DNA of 28,032 nucleotides from an uncultured delta proteobacterium (GTDB lineage Bacteria; Myxococcota_A; Bradymonadia; REDH01), in contig CAIQPA010000087.1 in the NCBI GenBank assembly GCA_903873545.1, positions 1 through 28,032 of the forward strand. The letters run 5' to 3'. Positions 11,384 through 19,719 of the stretch are shown here, piece after piece. Numbering within the stretch: position 1 is the first letter of the stretch; each line of letters begins with the position of its first letter. The position numbers and the translations under genes were made by a program. A model generated the notes under the pieces. The model was not told the origin of the DNA. It did not search any database and worked only from the letters and a program-made list of their open reading frames with translations.

Positions 11384-11959
11384 ATGTCCGTGAACCGACG
11401 CGCCGCTCTCCTCGTGCGCGACATGCCCCTCTTCGCCGAACTCACCCCCAAGGAGGTCGTGCTGCTTGGAATGGTCCTCAAAGAGCGAGACTACCAGCCA
11501 GGAGATTGGCTCTGCCGGGAAGGTGAGCCCGGCGATGGCTGCTTCTTCATTGGCGATGGCGAGGTCGAGATCATCAAGCGGGCCGCCAACCAGTCACAGG
11601 CCGTCATCGGCCGCGCAGGCAAGCATGCCACCGTAGGCCAGATCTCGCTCATCGACGATGGCCCCCGCTCTGCCTCCGTCCGTGCCAAGACCCGCGTCGA
11701 AGTCCTGCGACTCGATCGAGGCGACTTCGAGGCCCTCCAGGCGAGCGGCTCGCAGTTCGCCTATCGCTTCCAGCTTGCCATCGCACGAAGCGCGGCAGCC
11801 CAGCTCCGCGAAGCAAACCAGACGCTCATGGGCCTCATGGAGCACCGGGAGACGCCGTCGGGCTCGATGCAGCGGGTAACGCTCCAGAAGGTGCAGGCCG
11901 TGCTTGCCCACACCCGCGACCTCCACCCCGTGCCGTCGAAGTCAGAGGGCGAGGCCTAG
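11384..11959 (+). CDS. cyclic-nucleotide-binding domain protein, degenerate cassette (second of tandem pair)
   Basis: A 191-residue paralogue of the preceding gene. The cyclic-nucleotide-binding fold spans about 12-130 (MPLFAELTPKEVVLLGMVL, then GDWLCREGEPGDGCFFIGDGEVEI). The cassette reads VGQISLIDDGPRSASVRA. Arg95-Ser96-Ala97 are kept, but the Glu that normally contacts the ribose 2'-OH is Gln86 and the Phe is Val84, so ligand binding may be altered or lost. A helical segment and a short polar tail follow, with no output domain. GAGG lies seven bases before the ATG. It forms an operon with its paralogue. Its stop interlocks with that of the convergent lipoprotein. Confidence 0.85.
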   Translation: MSVNRRAALLVRDMPLFAELTPKEVVLLGMVLKERDYQPGDWLCREGEPGDGCFFIGDGEVEIIKRAANQSQAVIGRAGKHATVGQISLIDDGPRSASVRAKTRVEVLRLDRGDFEALQASGSQFAYRFQLAIARSAAAQLREANQTLMGLMEHRETPSGSMQRVTLQKVQAVLAHTRDLHPVPSKSEGEA

Positions 11960-12915
11960 TTCCGGCCGCCCGAGACCACGTAGGTAATGCGCCCCACGAG
12001 GCCGCTCACCGTCTCGATGTCCACCGTCAGGTCGCCTGACAGGCGGCTGATGCCCGGATCAACCAGCAGGTCCCACCCGAAGGTGAGGTCGGCCTCATCC
12101 GCCGTGCCATCGGCAAGCGTCACATCCTTGGCCACCGTGACGCTGTGACGAAGGCGCGTCGTGCCGTCCGCCATGGCCTCATACGAGGCGCTCCGCTCCA
12201 CCTGAGGCGGGTTGTTCCAGAGCATCTCCGGCTTCGCGCCACCCCCATCGAACAACGAAAGATAGTCGAACGAAGCCACAGCGACCGGTGCAACGTCGGC
12301 CGCTACGGTGCCCTCCGATGACGACTCCGAAAGCTGCACCGTCCAGTGGCCAGACACCGTGCAAAAGCGGTCCACACCGCGACGCTGCGCGCCGATCAGT
12401 GTCGCGCTCGCCACCGCACCCGGACGGCCAAGGAAGGCTGCGAGCTGGGCACCCAGCGTCAGTGGCTGGGCATCCTCGCCCGACGCATCGTAGAAGCAGA
12501 GCGCCAGCGGCGCGTTGTTCACCGTTGCCTGCGCACAGTTCGTGCCGGCGGTGAAGGTCCCCGTGTAGGGAACCGTTTCGCCCTCAGGCAGCACCGTCAA
12601 GCCCGAGCCCTCCATCGTCACCTCCGCCGATGCCACCTGCTCGAGAAGCGGAAGGATGATGTCGTAGGTCGCCCGGTCACTCCCCGTTGCCGTCACCCGT
12701 CCGCAGCTCGGCGGCGGTGTCGTGTCGGCCACCTCCGTATCGGAAGAACCCGTGTCGGCCACCCCCGTGTCGGAAGTACCGGTGTCGGCCGAACCGGAAC
12801 CCGCGGTGTCGCCCGACCCGGCCACGTCAGCGGCCTCAGGCGTGCTCTTCGCATCGCTCCCACAGGCAGTCAGAAGGAGCGAAACGACAAGACCGGAACC
12901 TGTGAAAACCCGCAT
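11956..12915 (-). CDS. putative lipoprotein with Asp/Ser/Thr/Gly-rich stalk
   Basis: A 319-residue protein with a signal peptide and a typical lipobox (LTAC, Cys18, followed by Gly). Residues about 30-55 are a repetitive stalk of ADTG/SDTG units encoded by five 15-base repeats. This kind of linker after the lipid anchor is common in surface lipoproteins of Myxococcota and Bradymonadota. The globular part contains four cysteines (PSCGRV, TNCAQ, ALCFYD, RFCTV), enough for two disulfides, and ends in strand-rich sequence. No domain is recognised. The ATG lies one base after the stop of the upstream murein endopeptidase gene, with AGAGG just before it, so it is the last gene of that operon. Its stop interlocks with the convergent cyclic-nucleotide-binding gene. 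Confidence 0.78.
   Translation of the reverse strand: MRVFTGSGLVVSLLLTACGSDAKSTPEAADVAGSGDTAGSGSADTGTSDTGVADTGSSDTEVADTTPPPSCGRVTATGSDRATYDIILPLLEQVASAEVTMEGSGLTVLPEGETVPYTGTFTAGTNCAQATVNNAPLALCFYDASGEDAQPLTLGAQLAAFLGRPGAVASATLIGAQRRGVDRFCTVSGHWTVQLSESSSEGTVAADVAPVAVASFDYLSLFDGGGAKPEMLWNNPPQVERSASYEAMADGTTRLRHSVTVAKDVTLADGTADEADLTFGWDLLVDPGISRLSGDLTVDIETVSGLVGRITYVVSGGRN
12722..12796. repeat. five imperfect 15-base tandem repeats in a lipoprotein gene
   Basis: Units start at 12722, 12737, 12752, 12767 and 12782, each beginning GTGTCGG or GTATCGG. They alternate between GTGTCGGCC and GTGTCGGAA types, giving a partial 30-base higher period. Because the unit is a multiple of three, copy-number change would lengthen or shorten the stalk without a frameshift. 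Confidence 0.85.
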
Positions 12916-12916
12916 A

Positions 12917-13957
12917 CTACCTCTGCACAAAGCGGATGTGGAAATGATCGTCATGGCCCGGCTCGTGCCGGATGAGCGCCCGCGTACCGCCCCGCGCAGG
13001 ATACTCAAACCACCTCTTCAGCTGCGTCTCGGTTGCTCCGCGCGCCTGCGCAAAATCATAGAGCGGGCGCTGCAGCGAGCGGTCCAAGAAGATGTACTCG
13101 ACATACTCCTGATCCATCCACGACTTGAACAGGTACCACATCCGCTCCGTGTCGAGCTCGTCTGCGCCTACAACGCGCCAGACACAGGCCGACCGAGACT
13201 CCGTCGTGAGCAGGCAGATGTCGGCATCGAGACCATTCTGGTGGCTCTTGTGCGGCGGCATCCTGCCCCCGCCGGGGAAGGAGAGGTCTCCAACAACCAG
13301 GTTGGTCCCATCGGGATGGCGCGCCGCGAGCCGCGACATGCCCCACTGCAGCGCCGCGACCGTGGCCGGCGTCCCGCTCGCCCGAGCCGGGTTCCGAACG
13401 TCGTAGCCGGAACCCGGCGGCAGCACCGTTCCAGCGTTCAAGCGCCCGCGGTTCGGCGTGCCGGCCGAACCGGGCCTGAGGTCGTAATCGACCTCTGCCG
13501 CCACATAGATGGTCAGCTTCTGGCCAATGCGGAGCCGGTTGAGGTTCACGCCCCGGTTCCACCGCTGCAGGTCGGTCATCGAGAAGCCCCGCTTGCGCGC
13601 GATGGAGAGCCCTGTGTCGCCCGAGCGGACCACATAGCTGCTGCGCGTCTGACCAGCCTCCGAACTCCCGCTGCTGCCCCGCCCTGCCCGACCGCCGCTC
13701 CGCGCGCTGCCGCCCGATCGCCCGGGCACCTCCACGCGCAGCTTCTGACCTTCGCGGATGCGATCGCCCTTCACCTTGCTGTTCCACTTCCGCAGGTCAC
13801 CGAGCTTCACGCCGTAACGCTGCGCGATGCCTCCGAGCGTCTCGCCCGGCGCAACCGTGTGCTCAATCCGACCCGCGAGCGCCACCGACGGCGCTGCTAC
13901 CAGCAGCACCACAGCCAGCCATGCGATCCCAACCCACCTCGCTGCAATACCAAGCAT
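12917..13957 (-). CDS. LysM-domain penicillin-insensitive murein endopeptidase (MepA-like, M74)
   Basis: A 346-residue exported protein. The signal peptide spans about 1-29 (WLAVVLLVAAPSVALA). Two LysM peptidoglycan-binding domains follow at about 33-77 and 107-152, separated by a Gly/Ser/Arg linker. The MepA-type LAS metallopeptidase domain covers about 165-344. The motifs HKSHQNGLDADI and HDDHFHIRF give the expected zinc ligands His239, Asp246 and His340, with His335 and His338 nearby, at the same spacings as E. coli MepA. It should cleave D-Ala-meso-DAP crosslinks in the periplasm. E. coli MepA lacks LysM, so the fusion adds wall targeting. The frame is open well upstream; I start at 13957, where the signal peptide begins and TGATG overlaps the previous gene. 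Confidence 0.9.
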   Translation of the reverse strand: MLGIAARWVGIAWLAVVLLVAAPSVALAGRIEHTVAPGETLGGIAQRYGVKLGDLRKWNSKVKGDRIREGQKLRVEVPGRSGGSARSGGRAGRGSSGSSEAGQTRSSYVVRSGDTGLSIARKRGFSMTDLQRWNRGVNLNRLRIGQKLTIYVAAEVDYDLRPGSAGTPNRGRLNAGTVLPPGSGYDVRNPARASGTPATVAALQWGMSRLAARHPDGTNLVVGDLSFPGGGRMPPHKSHQNGLDADICLLTTESRSACVWRVVGADELDTERMWYLFKSWMDQEYVEYIFLDRSLQRPLYDFAQARGATETQLKRWFEYPARGGTRALIRHEPGHDDHFHIRFVQR

Positions 13958-15108
13958 CAAATTGCCTTCTCGAAAACACGGTAGGTCTTGTAGACCTCGC
14001 CGCCCATCATCCTGATACCGTTGTTGATCTTGTCGTTGGTCGCCAGCGTCCAGCCGCACTCCGCCTCGCGGATTCCCAGCTCCATGCCGCGGCGATACGA
14101 CTCCACGTAGAGATGCACCGAGAGACCTCCGAGGATGGATCCGCGAAACTTCGGGCGAACGCCGAGCAGCATCAAACGTGCGCTCTTTATGCTCTTCTTC
14201 ACCTTCAACTCCCACAGCACTTTGGCGTAGGTACGCGCCACGCCCAGCTTCGACGGACCGTAATGGCGGGTCTTGATGAGCACCTCGTTGAGGTTCGGGA
14301 AGGACATCGCAATCGCAGCCGGCTCGCCATCCACCTCGGCGATCAGCGCCAGCTTCGGGTTGATGATCAACTCCAGCTCCTTGGCCGCCTTGCGGATCTC
14401 CGCATCGCTCAGCGGCACAAACCCCCAGTTCCGTGACCAGGCCTCGTTGAACACTCCCATGATGATGCGGAGGTCGCTCTCGAAGTTCTTCATGTTCACT
14501 TCGCGGACCTTCAGCCCCGGCGCCTGCGCCACGGCATCGCCGATCTGCACGCAGAGCTCCGGTGGCGGCTTGGTTGCGTCGAAGTACCAGGCATAGAGGT
14601 CCATCGCCTTCTCGAAGCCGTTCGCCTCCACCAGGGGCACATAGTAGGCGGGGTTGTGACCCATCTCGAGATAGGGCGGCGTGGAGAAGCCGTCGATCAG
14701 CAGCCCCGACACATGGTTGATCGAGAAGTTGAAGGGCCCCCGAACCTTGTTCATGCCTTTCGCGCGGCACCAGTTCGACGCCGTGTCGAGCAGCGCAGAG
14801 GCGATCGCAGGCTCGTTCTCACATTCGAAGAAGCCGAAGAACCCCGTCTTCTCCTCGAACCGACGGTTGTGCTCCTCGTCGATCTGCGCTGAGATGCGAC
14901 CCACCGGCTTGCTGCCGCGCCAGGCCACAAACAGCTGCGCCTGCGCCTTCTCAAACCAGGGATTCTTCTTCTGGTCGAGGTGATGGTAGACCTCCGGAAG
15001 CAGCGGCGGAACCCACGCAGGGTCGTTCCGGTAGAGTGCCCAGGGCAGGGTCGCAAAGGCTTCCAGCTCGCGGCGGCCCTCAACAGGCCGTACTTCGATT
15101 CCCCTCAT
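13957..15108 (-). CDS. GNAT-like N-acetyltransferase-family protein (YghO-like)
   Basis: A 383-residue soluble protein. The opening FATLPWALYRNDPAWVPPL followed by KNPWFEKAQAQLFVAW is typical of a widespread family annotated as GNAT or YghO-like. A conserved GPFNFSINHVSGLLIDGF block lies near 145-160. The C-terminal half (about 240-370) contains an acetyltransferase-like core (ALIAEVDGEPAAIAMSFP, then RLMLLGVRPKFRG) ending with a strand that reports MMGGEVYKTYRVF. The substrate is unknown. It starts in the ATGA overlap with the BolA-family gene and ends in a TGATG overlap with the murein endopeptidase, so it sits in the middle of a coupled four-gene unit. Confidence 0.75.
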   Translation of the reverse strand: MRGIEVRPVEGRRELEAFATLPWALYRNDPAWVPPLLPEVYHHLDQKKNPWFEKAQAQLFVAWRGSKPVGRISAQIDEEHNRRFEEKTGFFGFFECENEPAIASALLDTASNWCRAKGMNKVRGPFNFSINHVSGLLIDGFSTPPYLEMGHNPAYYVPLVEANGFEKAMDLYAWYFDATKPPPELCVQIGDAVAQAPGLKVREVNMKNFESDLRIIMGVFNEAWSRNWGFVPLSDAEIRKAAKELELIINPKLALIAEVDGEPAAIAMSFPNLNEVLIKTRHYGPSKLGVARTYAKVLWELKVKKSIKSARLMLLGVRPKFRGSILGGLSVHLYVESYRRGMELGIREAECGWTLATNDKINNGIRMMGGEVYKTYRVFEKAI

Positions 15109-15452
15109 GACCGCTCCTGCTTGGACCCAGACGAAACATCGTTGCGCTCATGTGCGCTGCCACCCAGGCAGGCCGGAGAGGTCGCCAGGACGCCGCCGCG
15201 CGCCTGCCACTCCTCGGGCGTCAACGCCTCCACCGCCAGCGCGTGCAGACCGCTCGCAAGCACCTCCGCCGCCGCCTCGTTCACCATCCGGTGACGCGCA
15301 AGCAGCCGCTGTCCCGAAAACCCGCTCCAGACCACCAGCACCCGTGCGTGGCTCTCGCTGCCGCGCGGGACGGAATGTCCATCCGACTCGTCCCGCACCT
15401 CCAGGTGGAGCGGCGAAAACGAGGCACGGAGGAGGCTATCGAGCTGAGACAT
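15105..15452 (-). CDS. BolA-family protein
   Basis: BolA proteins bind monothiol glutaredoxins and [2Fe-2S] clusters, and in some bacteria influence cell shape and wall genes. The 115 residues contain the family core: FSPLHLEVRDESDGHS, ESHARVLVVWSGFSGQRLLARHRMVN, GLHALAVEALTPEEW. About 27 extra polar residues follow the core. The ATG at 15452 fits the family N terminus; a GGAG is present, but about 16 bases away, so initiation may be weak or use another start in the open upstream frame. It is the first gene of the unit leading to a murein endopeptidase, and its stop overlaps the next start (ATGA). A promoter candidate lies at 15521-15549. Confidence 0.88.
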   Translation of the reverse strand: MSQLDSLLRASFSPLHLEVRDESDGHSVPRGSESHARVLVVWSGFSGQRLLARHRMVNEAAAEVLASGLHALAVEALTPEEWQARGGVLATSPACLGGSAHERNDVSSGSKQERS

Positions 15453-15520
15453 CCGAGACAAAGGGCAACTCCAAAGCAGGATCGCGCGAGCTTCCGTCAG
15501 GAGCACACGGCCGAAGGCGG

Positions 15521-15549
15521 AGCATGGGCGACTGAGATCGGTCGGTCAA
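15521..15549 (-). promoter_or_regulatory. predicted promoter of the BolA-family operon
   Basis: On the minus strand TTGACC (15549-15544) and CATGCT (15526-15521) are 17 bases apart, about 70 bases before the BolA-family start. The -35 matches five of six consensus bases and the -10 three, so the call is moderate. The -35 lies within a GGTCGGTC direct repeat. Confidence 0.4.
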
Positions 15550-15632
15550 GCCACAAAACTCGCCGCGTGCAACGCACTGCATCCAACGCTACACAACGCC
15601 CCTACCTCTGCCGCTGCAGGAGCGTCGCGCGC

Positions 15633-17009
15633 ATGAAACCCCCAAACCGGAAGGCCATCGAACCGCGCCCCTTCCCGCTCATCGGAAACCTGTCGCGCTA
15701 CGCCTTCAACCCGCTCGCCGAGGCGATCCGCGCACGCAAGCGACACGGTCGCGTCGTGCGGTACTGGATTCGGACACCGGCCCGCACCGTAGTTGCCTGG
15801 CTGATCACCTCGCCCGACCACGCCGAACAGCTCCTCGTCGAGCGGCACCGTAGCTACCGCAAGGCCGACACCTACGAGTCGCTCAGATGGGCCCTCGGTG
15901 ATGGCATGCTCACCGCAGAAGGCGAACTCTGGCGCCGCCAGCGCCGCATCGCCACACCCGCCTTCGGGCGCGATCGCCTACGCGAGATGTTGCCCGTCGC
16001 AGTCCGGCACACAGCCGCGCTTGCCGACCGACTCGCAAACGCGCCGCGCACAGCAGACCTCCATCGCGAAGCCAACGCCCTCGCCCTCCTCGTGCTCTGC
16101 GAGACCATCTTCTCCACCGCCATCGCAGACCAGACCGCCCGCATCGGCGAACACCTCGAGCACATGATCAAGCATGCGGTCGACCGCATCCGCATCCCCA
16201 TCCCGCTGCTCCACGAGCTGCCGCTGCCGGCCAATCGCCGGGCCCGACGGGCACGGAGCAGCATGAACGCGCTCGTCGAGGGCATGGTCACCGAGGCCGA
16301 GCGAACGGGTTTCTCCGGCAACGACCTCATCTCCCTCTTCATGGCGGCAACCGACCCGGAGAGCGGCGAGCGCATGTCGCGCACCCAGCTCCGGGACGAG
16401 GTCCTCACCTTCCTCGCCGCGGGCCACGAGACCACCGCCAACGGACTCTCCTTCACGCTCGACCTCCTCGCCAGACACCCTGAGTGGCAGGAGCGCGCCG
16501 TCGCCGAGATTCAAGCGGTGGTCGGAACAGGGCCGCTCACCTTCGAGCAGCTGCCCCAACTCGACCTGCTGCGACGGATCATCGACGAATCGATGCGCCT
16601 CTTCCCGCCCGCCTGGTCGGTCGAGCGCACCGCACTCGAGGAGGATCACTTCGACGGCCACCGCGTCGCGCCAGGCGACATGGTCATGCTCTCCATCTGG
16701 GCCACCCACCGCAACGAGGAGCACTGGCCCGACCCGGACCGCTTCGACCCCGACCGCTTCCTCCCCGCCAACAGCGCCGGACGCCACCGCATGGCCTTCC
16801 TTCCCTTCGGTCTCGGGCCGCGCATGTGCATCGGCAAACACTTCGCCCTCTTCGAACTGCAGGCCATGCTCGCCACCCTGCTCCCGCGCCTTCACTTCGC
16901 CTCCGTTTCGAACGCCCCCCTTCACCTCGACCCGCTCGTCACGCTCCGGCCCCGCCACGGCGTCCCGCTCCGCATCACACCCCGCGCCACTGCACAGGCT
17001 GCAACATGA
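15633..17009 (+). CDS. cytochrome P450
   Basis: A 458-residue soluble heme-thiolate monooxygenase without a membrane anchor. Features in order: the N-terminal proline-rich PRPFPLIGNL; the C-helix GELWRRQRR (Trp100); the I-helix oxygen-activation motif AGHETT (263-268); the ExxR motif (Glu319-Arg322); FDPDRF; and the heme-binding loop FGLGPRMCIG with the axial Cys399. The I-helix and K-helix sequences resemble fatty-acid or terpenoid hydroxylases of the CYP102/CYP4 side rather than macrolide P450s; the substrate is unknown. No ferredoxin or reductase is adjacent. AGGAG ten bases before the ATG at 15633 supports this start. The stop overlaps the start of the acyl-CoA dehydrogenase (ATGA), so the two are probably made together. 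Confidence 0.94.
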   Translation: MKPPNRKAIEPRPFPLIGNLSRYAFNPLAEAIRARKRHGRVVRYWIRTPARTVVAWLITSPDHAEQLLVERHRSYRKADTYESLRWALGDGMLTAEGELWRRQRRIATPAFGRDRLREMLPVAVRHTAALADRLANAPRTADLHREANALALLVLCETIFSTAIADQTARIGEHLEHMIKHAVDRIRIPIPLLHELPLPANRRARRARSSMNALVEGMVTEAERTGFSGNDLISLFMAATDPESGERMSRTQLRDEVLTFLAAGHETTANGLSFTLDLLARHPEWQERAVAEIQAVVGTGPLTFEQLPQLDLLRRIIDESMRLFPPAWSVERTALEEDHFDGHRVAPGDMVMLSIWATHRNEEHWPDPDRFDPDRFLPANSAGRHRMAFLPFGLGPRMCIGKHFALFELQAMLATLLPRLHFASVSNAPLHLDPLVTLRPRHGVPLRITPRATAQAAT

Positions 17010-18730
17010 CCCAAGCCACCTCACGCATCACCGCAGGACGCGCCGACCTCGCCGCCTGGAAGGCAGCACAACCAGCCAACTTCTTCCGCGCCGAGCCACT
17101 CCTCGCCCAGACGCTCTCGCTCGTCGCGCCGGAGAGCCTGACCCCCGATTTCATCGCACGCCTCGACACCCACGGTGCCGCCTGCGCGACCGAACTGGAC
17201 GAGGCCGCAACCATCAACAACCGGCCCTGGAACCTCCCCCGCCTCGAACGCTACGACGCCATCGGCAACCGCACCGAAGAGATCGAGAACCACCCCAGCT
17301 ACCACGACGCCGGCCGCGTCATCTACGAGTCGGGGCTCATGGGCGAACTCGCCCACGAGGGCGGCCTCCTCCGCAGCCTCGCCTTTTTTACCCTCTCCTC
17401 CATGTGCGGCGAGGCGGCCCATAACTGTCCCGTTGCCTGCACCGCCGGCATCATCTCCTCGCTCTCCGCCGTCGGCTCGCCCGAGCTCCGCGCCGCCTAC
17501 CTCCCCGGCCTCCTCTCCCGCTCCTACAAGACCCGCCTCGACGGCGCCCAGTTCCTCACCGAGGTTCAGGGCGGCAGCGACGTCGGCGCCGGCGACACAC
17601 GCGCCCTCCCGCTCGCAGACGGCAGCTTCGCCATCCACGGCGAGAAGTGGTTCTGCAGCAACGCAGGCGCCGACCTCATCCTCATGACCGCCCGCTACCC
17701 CGACGGCCCCGAAGGCACCTCCGGACTCGGCCTCTTCCTCGTCGCCAAGACCCTCCCCGGCGGAGCACCCAACCACTTCGTCATCCGCCGCCTCAAAGAC
17801 AAACTCGGCACCCGCTCCATGCCGAGCGGCGAGATCGATTTCCAGGGCGCCATCGCCCACAGCGTCGGCCCGCTCCGCGACGGCTTCAAGACCGTCATGC
17901 GCTACGTCATCAACCTCTCGCGCATCTACAACGCCATCGCAGTCACGGGCGCCGCGCTCCGCGCCGCCTCCGTCGCAGCCTCCTATGCCCGCCACCGGCG
18001 CGCCTTCGGCGGCCCCATCGCCGAGTATGCCTCCGTCATCGACCTGGTCGCCGCGATGCGTTCCGACGCAGCCGCCTCGCTCGTCGCAACGCTCTCCCTC
18101 GCCCCCGCGGCAGAGCGCGCCATGCGCGGCACTGCTTCGGCCGACGAACAGTCCTTCGTCCGCTTCGCCACCAACCTCAACAAGGTGGTGACCGCCCGCC
18201 TCGCCGTCGAAACCACCCTCCGCGGCATCGAGACCCTCGGCGGCAACGGCGCCATCGAGAGCTTCTCCATCCTCCCCCGCCTCCACCGCGACATGATCGT
18301 CTGCGAGAACTGGGAGGGCACACCCAACGTGCTCTGCGCCCAGATGGCCCGCGACCTCCACCGCGGCCGCATCGACGACGCCTTCTTCGCCCATGTGAGC
18401 GCCCGCTTCGAAGCCCTTTCGAGCGAAGCCGCCCGACCGCTCGCCGAGGCCGCACCGGCCGCCATCGCCGAGCTTGCAGCCCGCCTCGATGCCACCCGCG
18501 CCCTGCCCCACGACCGGGCCACGCTCGCCATCAAGCGGCTCTCCGTCCCGCTCGCAGCCCTCTGGTATGCGGCGGAGCTTGCACGACTCGGCGAACACGA
18601 TCCCGACGGCCAAAAACAGCCGTGGGCCCTGCAGGCAGCGCTCCATCTCTGGAACCGCCACCTCGGGCCCACCGTTGGTGCGATCGGCGGCGACGAGTAT
18701 GAGCTCGCCCGCGCCGTCGCAGCGCTCTAG
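17006..18730 (+). CDS. AidB-like acyl-CoA dehydrogenase family protein
   Basis: A 574-residue flavoprotein, longer than the usual 380-400 and closer to AidB (541). It has the long N-terminal AidB-type extension (NNRPWNLPRLERYDAIGNR). The FAD-binding middle domain shows FLTEVQGGSDVGAGDT and GEKWFCSNAGAD. The C-terminal helical domain has LGGNGAIESF followed by ENWEGTPNVLCAQMARDL. Glu437 in WEGT matches the position of the catalytic base in medium-chain acyl-CoA dehydrogenase. AidB members may act on DNA-damage-related or unusual acyl substrates; here the coupled P450 suggests lipid or acyl modification, which is inference. The last about 110 residues form an extra helical region. The start overlaps the P450 stop, and the stop interlocks with that of mdh. 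Confidence 0.88.
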   Translation: MTQATSRITAGRADLAAWKAAQPANFFRAEPLLAQTLSLVAPESLTPDFIARLDTHGAACATELDEAATINNRPWNLPRLERYDAIGNRTEEIENHPSYHDAGRVIYESGLMGELAHEGGLLRSLAFFTLSSMCGEAAHNCPVACTAGIISSLSAVGSPELRAAYLPGLLSRSYKTRLDGAQFLTEVQGGSDVGAGDTRALPLADGSFAIHGEKWFCSNAGADLILMTARYPDGPEGTSGLGLFLVAKTLPGGAPNHFVIRRLKDKLGTRSMPSGEIDFQGAIAHSVGPLRDGFKTVMRYVINLSRIYNAIAVTGAALRAASVAASYARHRRAFGGPIAEYASVIDLVAAMRSDAAASLVATLSLAPAAERAMRGTASADEQSFVRFATNLNKVVTARLAVETTLRGIETLGGNGAIESFSILPRLHRDMIVCENWEGTPNVLCAQMARDLHRGRIDDAFFAHVSARFEALSSEAARPLAEAAPAAIAELAARLDATRALPHDRATLAIKRLSVPLAALWYAAELARLGEHDPDGQKQPWALQAALHLWNRHLGPTVGAIGGDEYELARAVAAL

Positions 18731-19719
18731 CCGGCGATCATCTCTTTGACGGCATCGCGCTCGCCGAGGAGCTCGTCGGTCGTCACCTTGATGGCCGCCT
18801 GTGCATGCTCGTTGAGCTGCTGGCCCTGCACGATCTCGTACTGCCAGGGCGCGGTGATCTTCACGGGGTAGGAGAAGACGAGGCCCTCGGGGATGCCGTA
18901 GGAGCCATCCGAGACGACCGCCATCGAGGTGTAGTCGCCCGGCACCGAGCCCGTGGCCCACGAGTAGATGTGGTCGATGGCCGCGTTGGCAGCAGAGGCC
19001 GCCGACGACTTGCCCCGCGCATTGATAACCTCGGCGCCACGCTTCTGCACGCGGCTGATGAAGTCACTCTTGAGCCAGGCCTCATCGGTGATGATCTCGG
19101 TCACCGCCTTTCCGCCGATGGTGGCCTCGTAGTAGTTGGGGAACATGGTCGGGGAGTGGTTGCCCCAGATCGCGATGTTCCGCACATCGCCGGGCATCGC
19201 GCCGGCACGGTTGGCCAGCTGGCCGACGGCCCGGTTCTGGTCGAGCCGCGTCATGGCGGTGTAGTTGCGGGGGTTGGTCCGCTTGGCCCGCGACGCCGCG
19301 ATGAGGCAGTTGGTGTTGCAGGGGTTGCCGACCACAAGCACCTTCACGTCGGGGTGCGCATTCTGGTCGATGGAGTCGCCCTGCTCGATGAAGATCTTGC
19401 CGTTGTCCTTGAGGAGGTCGGCCCGCTCCATGCCCGGGCCGCGCGGCTTGGCACCCACGAGCAGCGCCACATTCACATCGCCGAAGCCTTCGGCAGCATC
19501 GGCCGTGACCACGCTGCCCGCGTAGGTGGGGAAGGCGCAGTCCTCGATCTCCATGACGACGCCGCGCGCCGCATCCAAGAAGGGCGGCAGGTCGATGAGG
19601 TGGAGGATGACCGGCTGGTCCTTGCCGAGCAGGTCGCCGGAGGCGATGCGAAAGAGCAGGCTATAGGCGATCTGACCAGCAGCGCCGGTGACGGCAACAC
19701 GAACGGGGGGCTTCGACAT
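18727..19719 (-). CDS. mdh: malate dehydrogenase (NAD-dependent, cytosolic type)
   Basis: Oxidises malate to oxaloacetate in the TCA cycle. The 330 residues match the long, cytosolic-type MDH family. The nucleotide loop GAAGQIAY is at 12-19. An acidic Asp43 ends the second strand (HLIDLPP), indicating NAD rather than NADP. The mobile loop KPRGPGMER carries Arg93 and Arg99. NPCNTN follows, then TRLDQNRA with Asp160 and Arg163, and the catalytic His188 in IWGNHSPT. The ATG at 19719 has GAGG about seven bases upstream. The frame is open further upstream, but that part has no family match. The stop interlocks with the acyl-CoA dehydrogenase. Unlike other minus-strand genes here, it keeps strongly C-ending codons, consistent with high expression. 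Confidence 0.97.
   Translation of the reverse strand: MSKPPVRVAVTGAAGQIAYSLLFRIASGDLLGKDQPVILHLIDLPPFLDAARGVVMEIEDCAFPTYAGSVVTADAAEGFGDVNVALLVGAKPRGPGMERADLLKDNGKIFIEQGDSIDQNAHPDVKVLVVGNPCNTNCLIAASRAKRTNPRNYTAMTRLDQNRAVGQLANRAGAMPGDVRNIAIWGNHSPTMFPNYYEATIGGKAVTEIITDEAWLKSDFISRVQKRGAEVINARGKSSAASAANAAIDHIYSWATGSVPGDYTSMAVVSDGSYGIPEGLVFSYPVKITAPWQYEIVQGQQLNEHAQAAIKVTTDELLGERDAVKEMIAG

Noticed and set aside
13958..14770. Possible N-terminal fusion extending the LysM-murein endopeptidase upstream
   Set aside because: The extension overlaps the GNAT-like gene and has no domain; a clean signal peptide starts at 13957.
17021..18961. Long minus-strand frame opposite the acyl-CoA dehydrogenase (646 residues)
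   Set aside because: It also crosses the mdh coding region and has only repetitive Gly/Glu/Ala sequence; shadow of a GC-rich gene.
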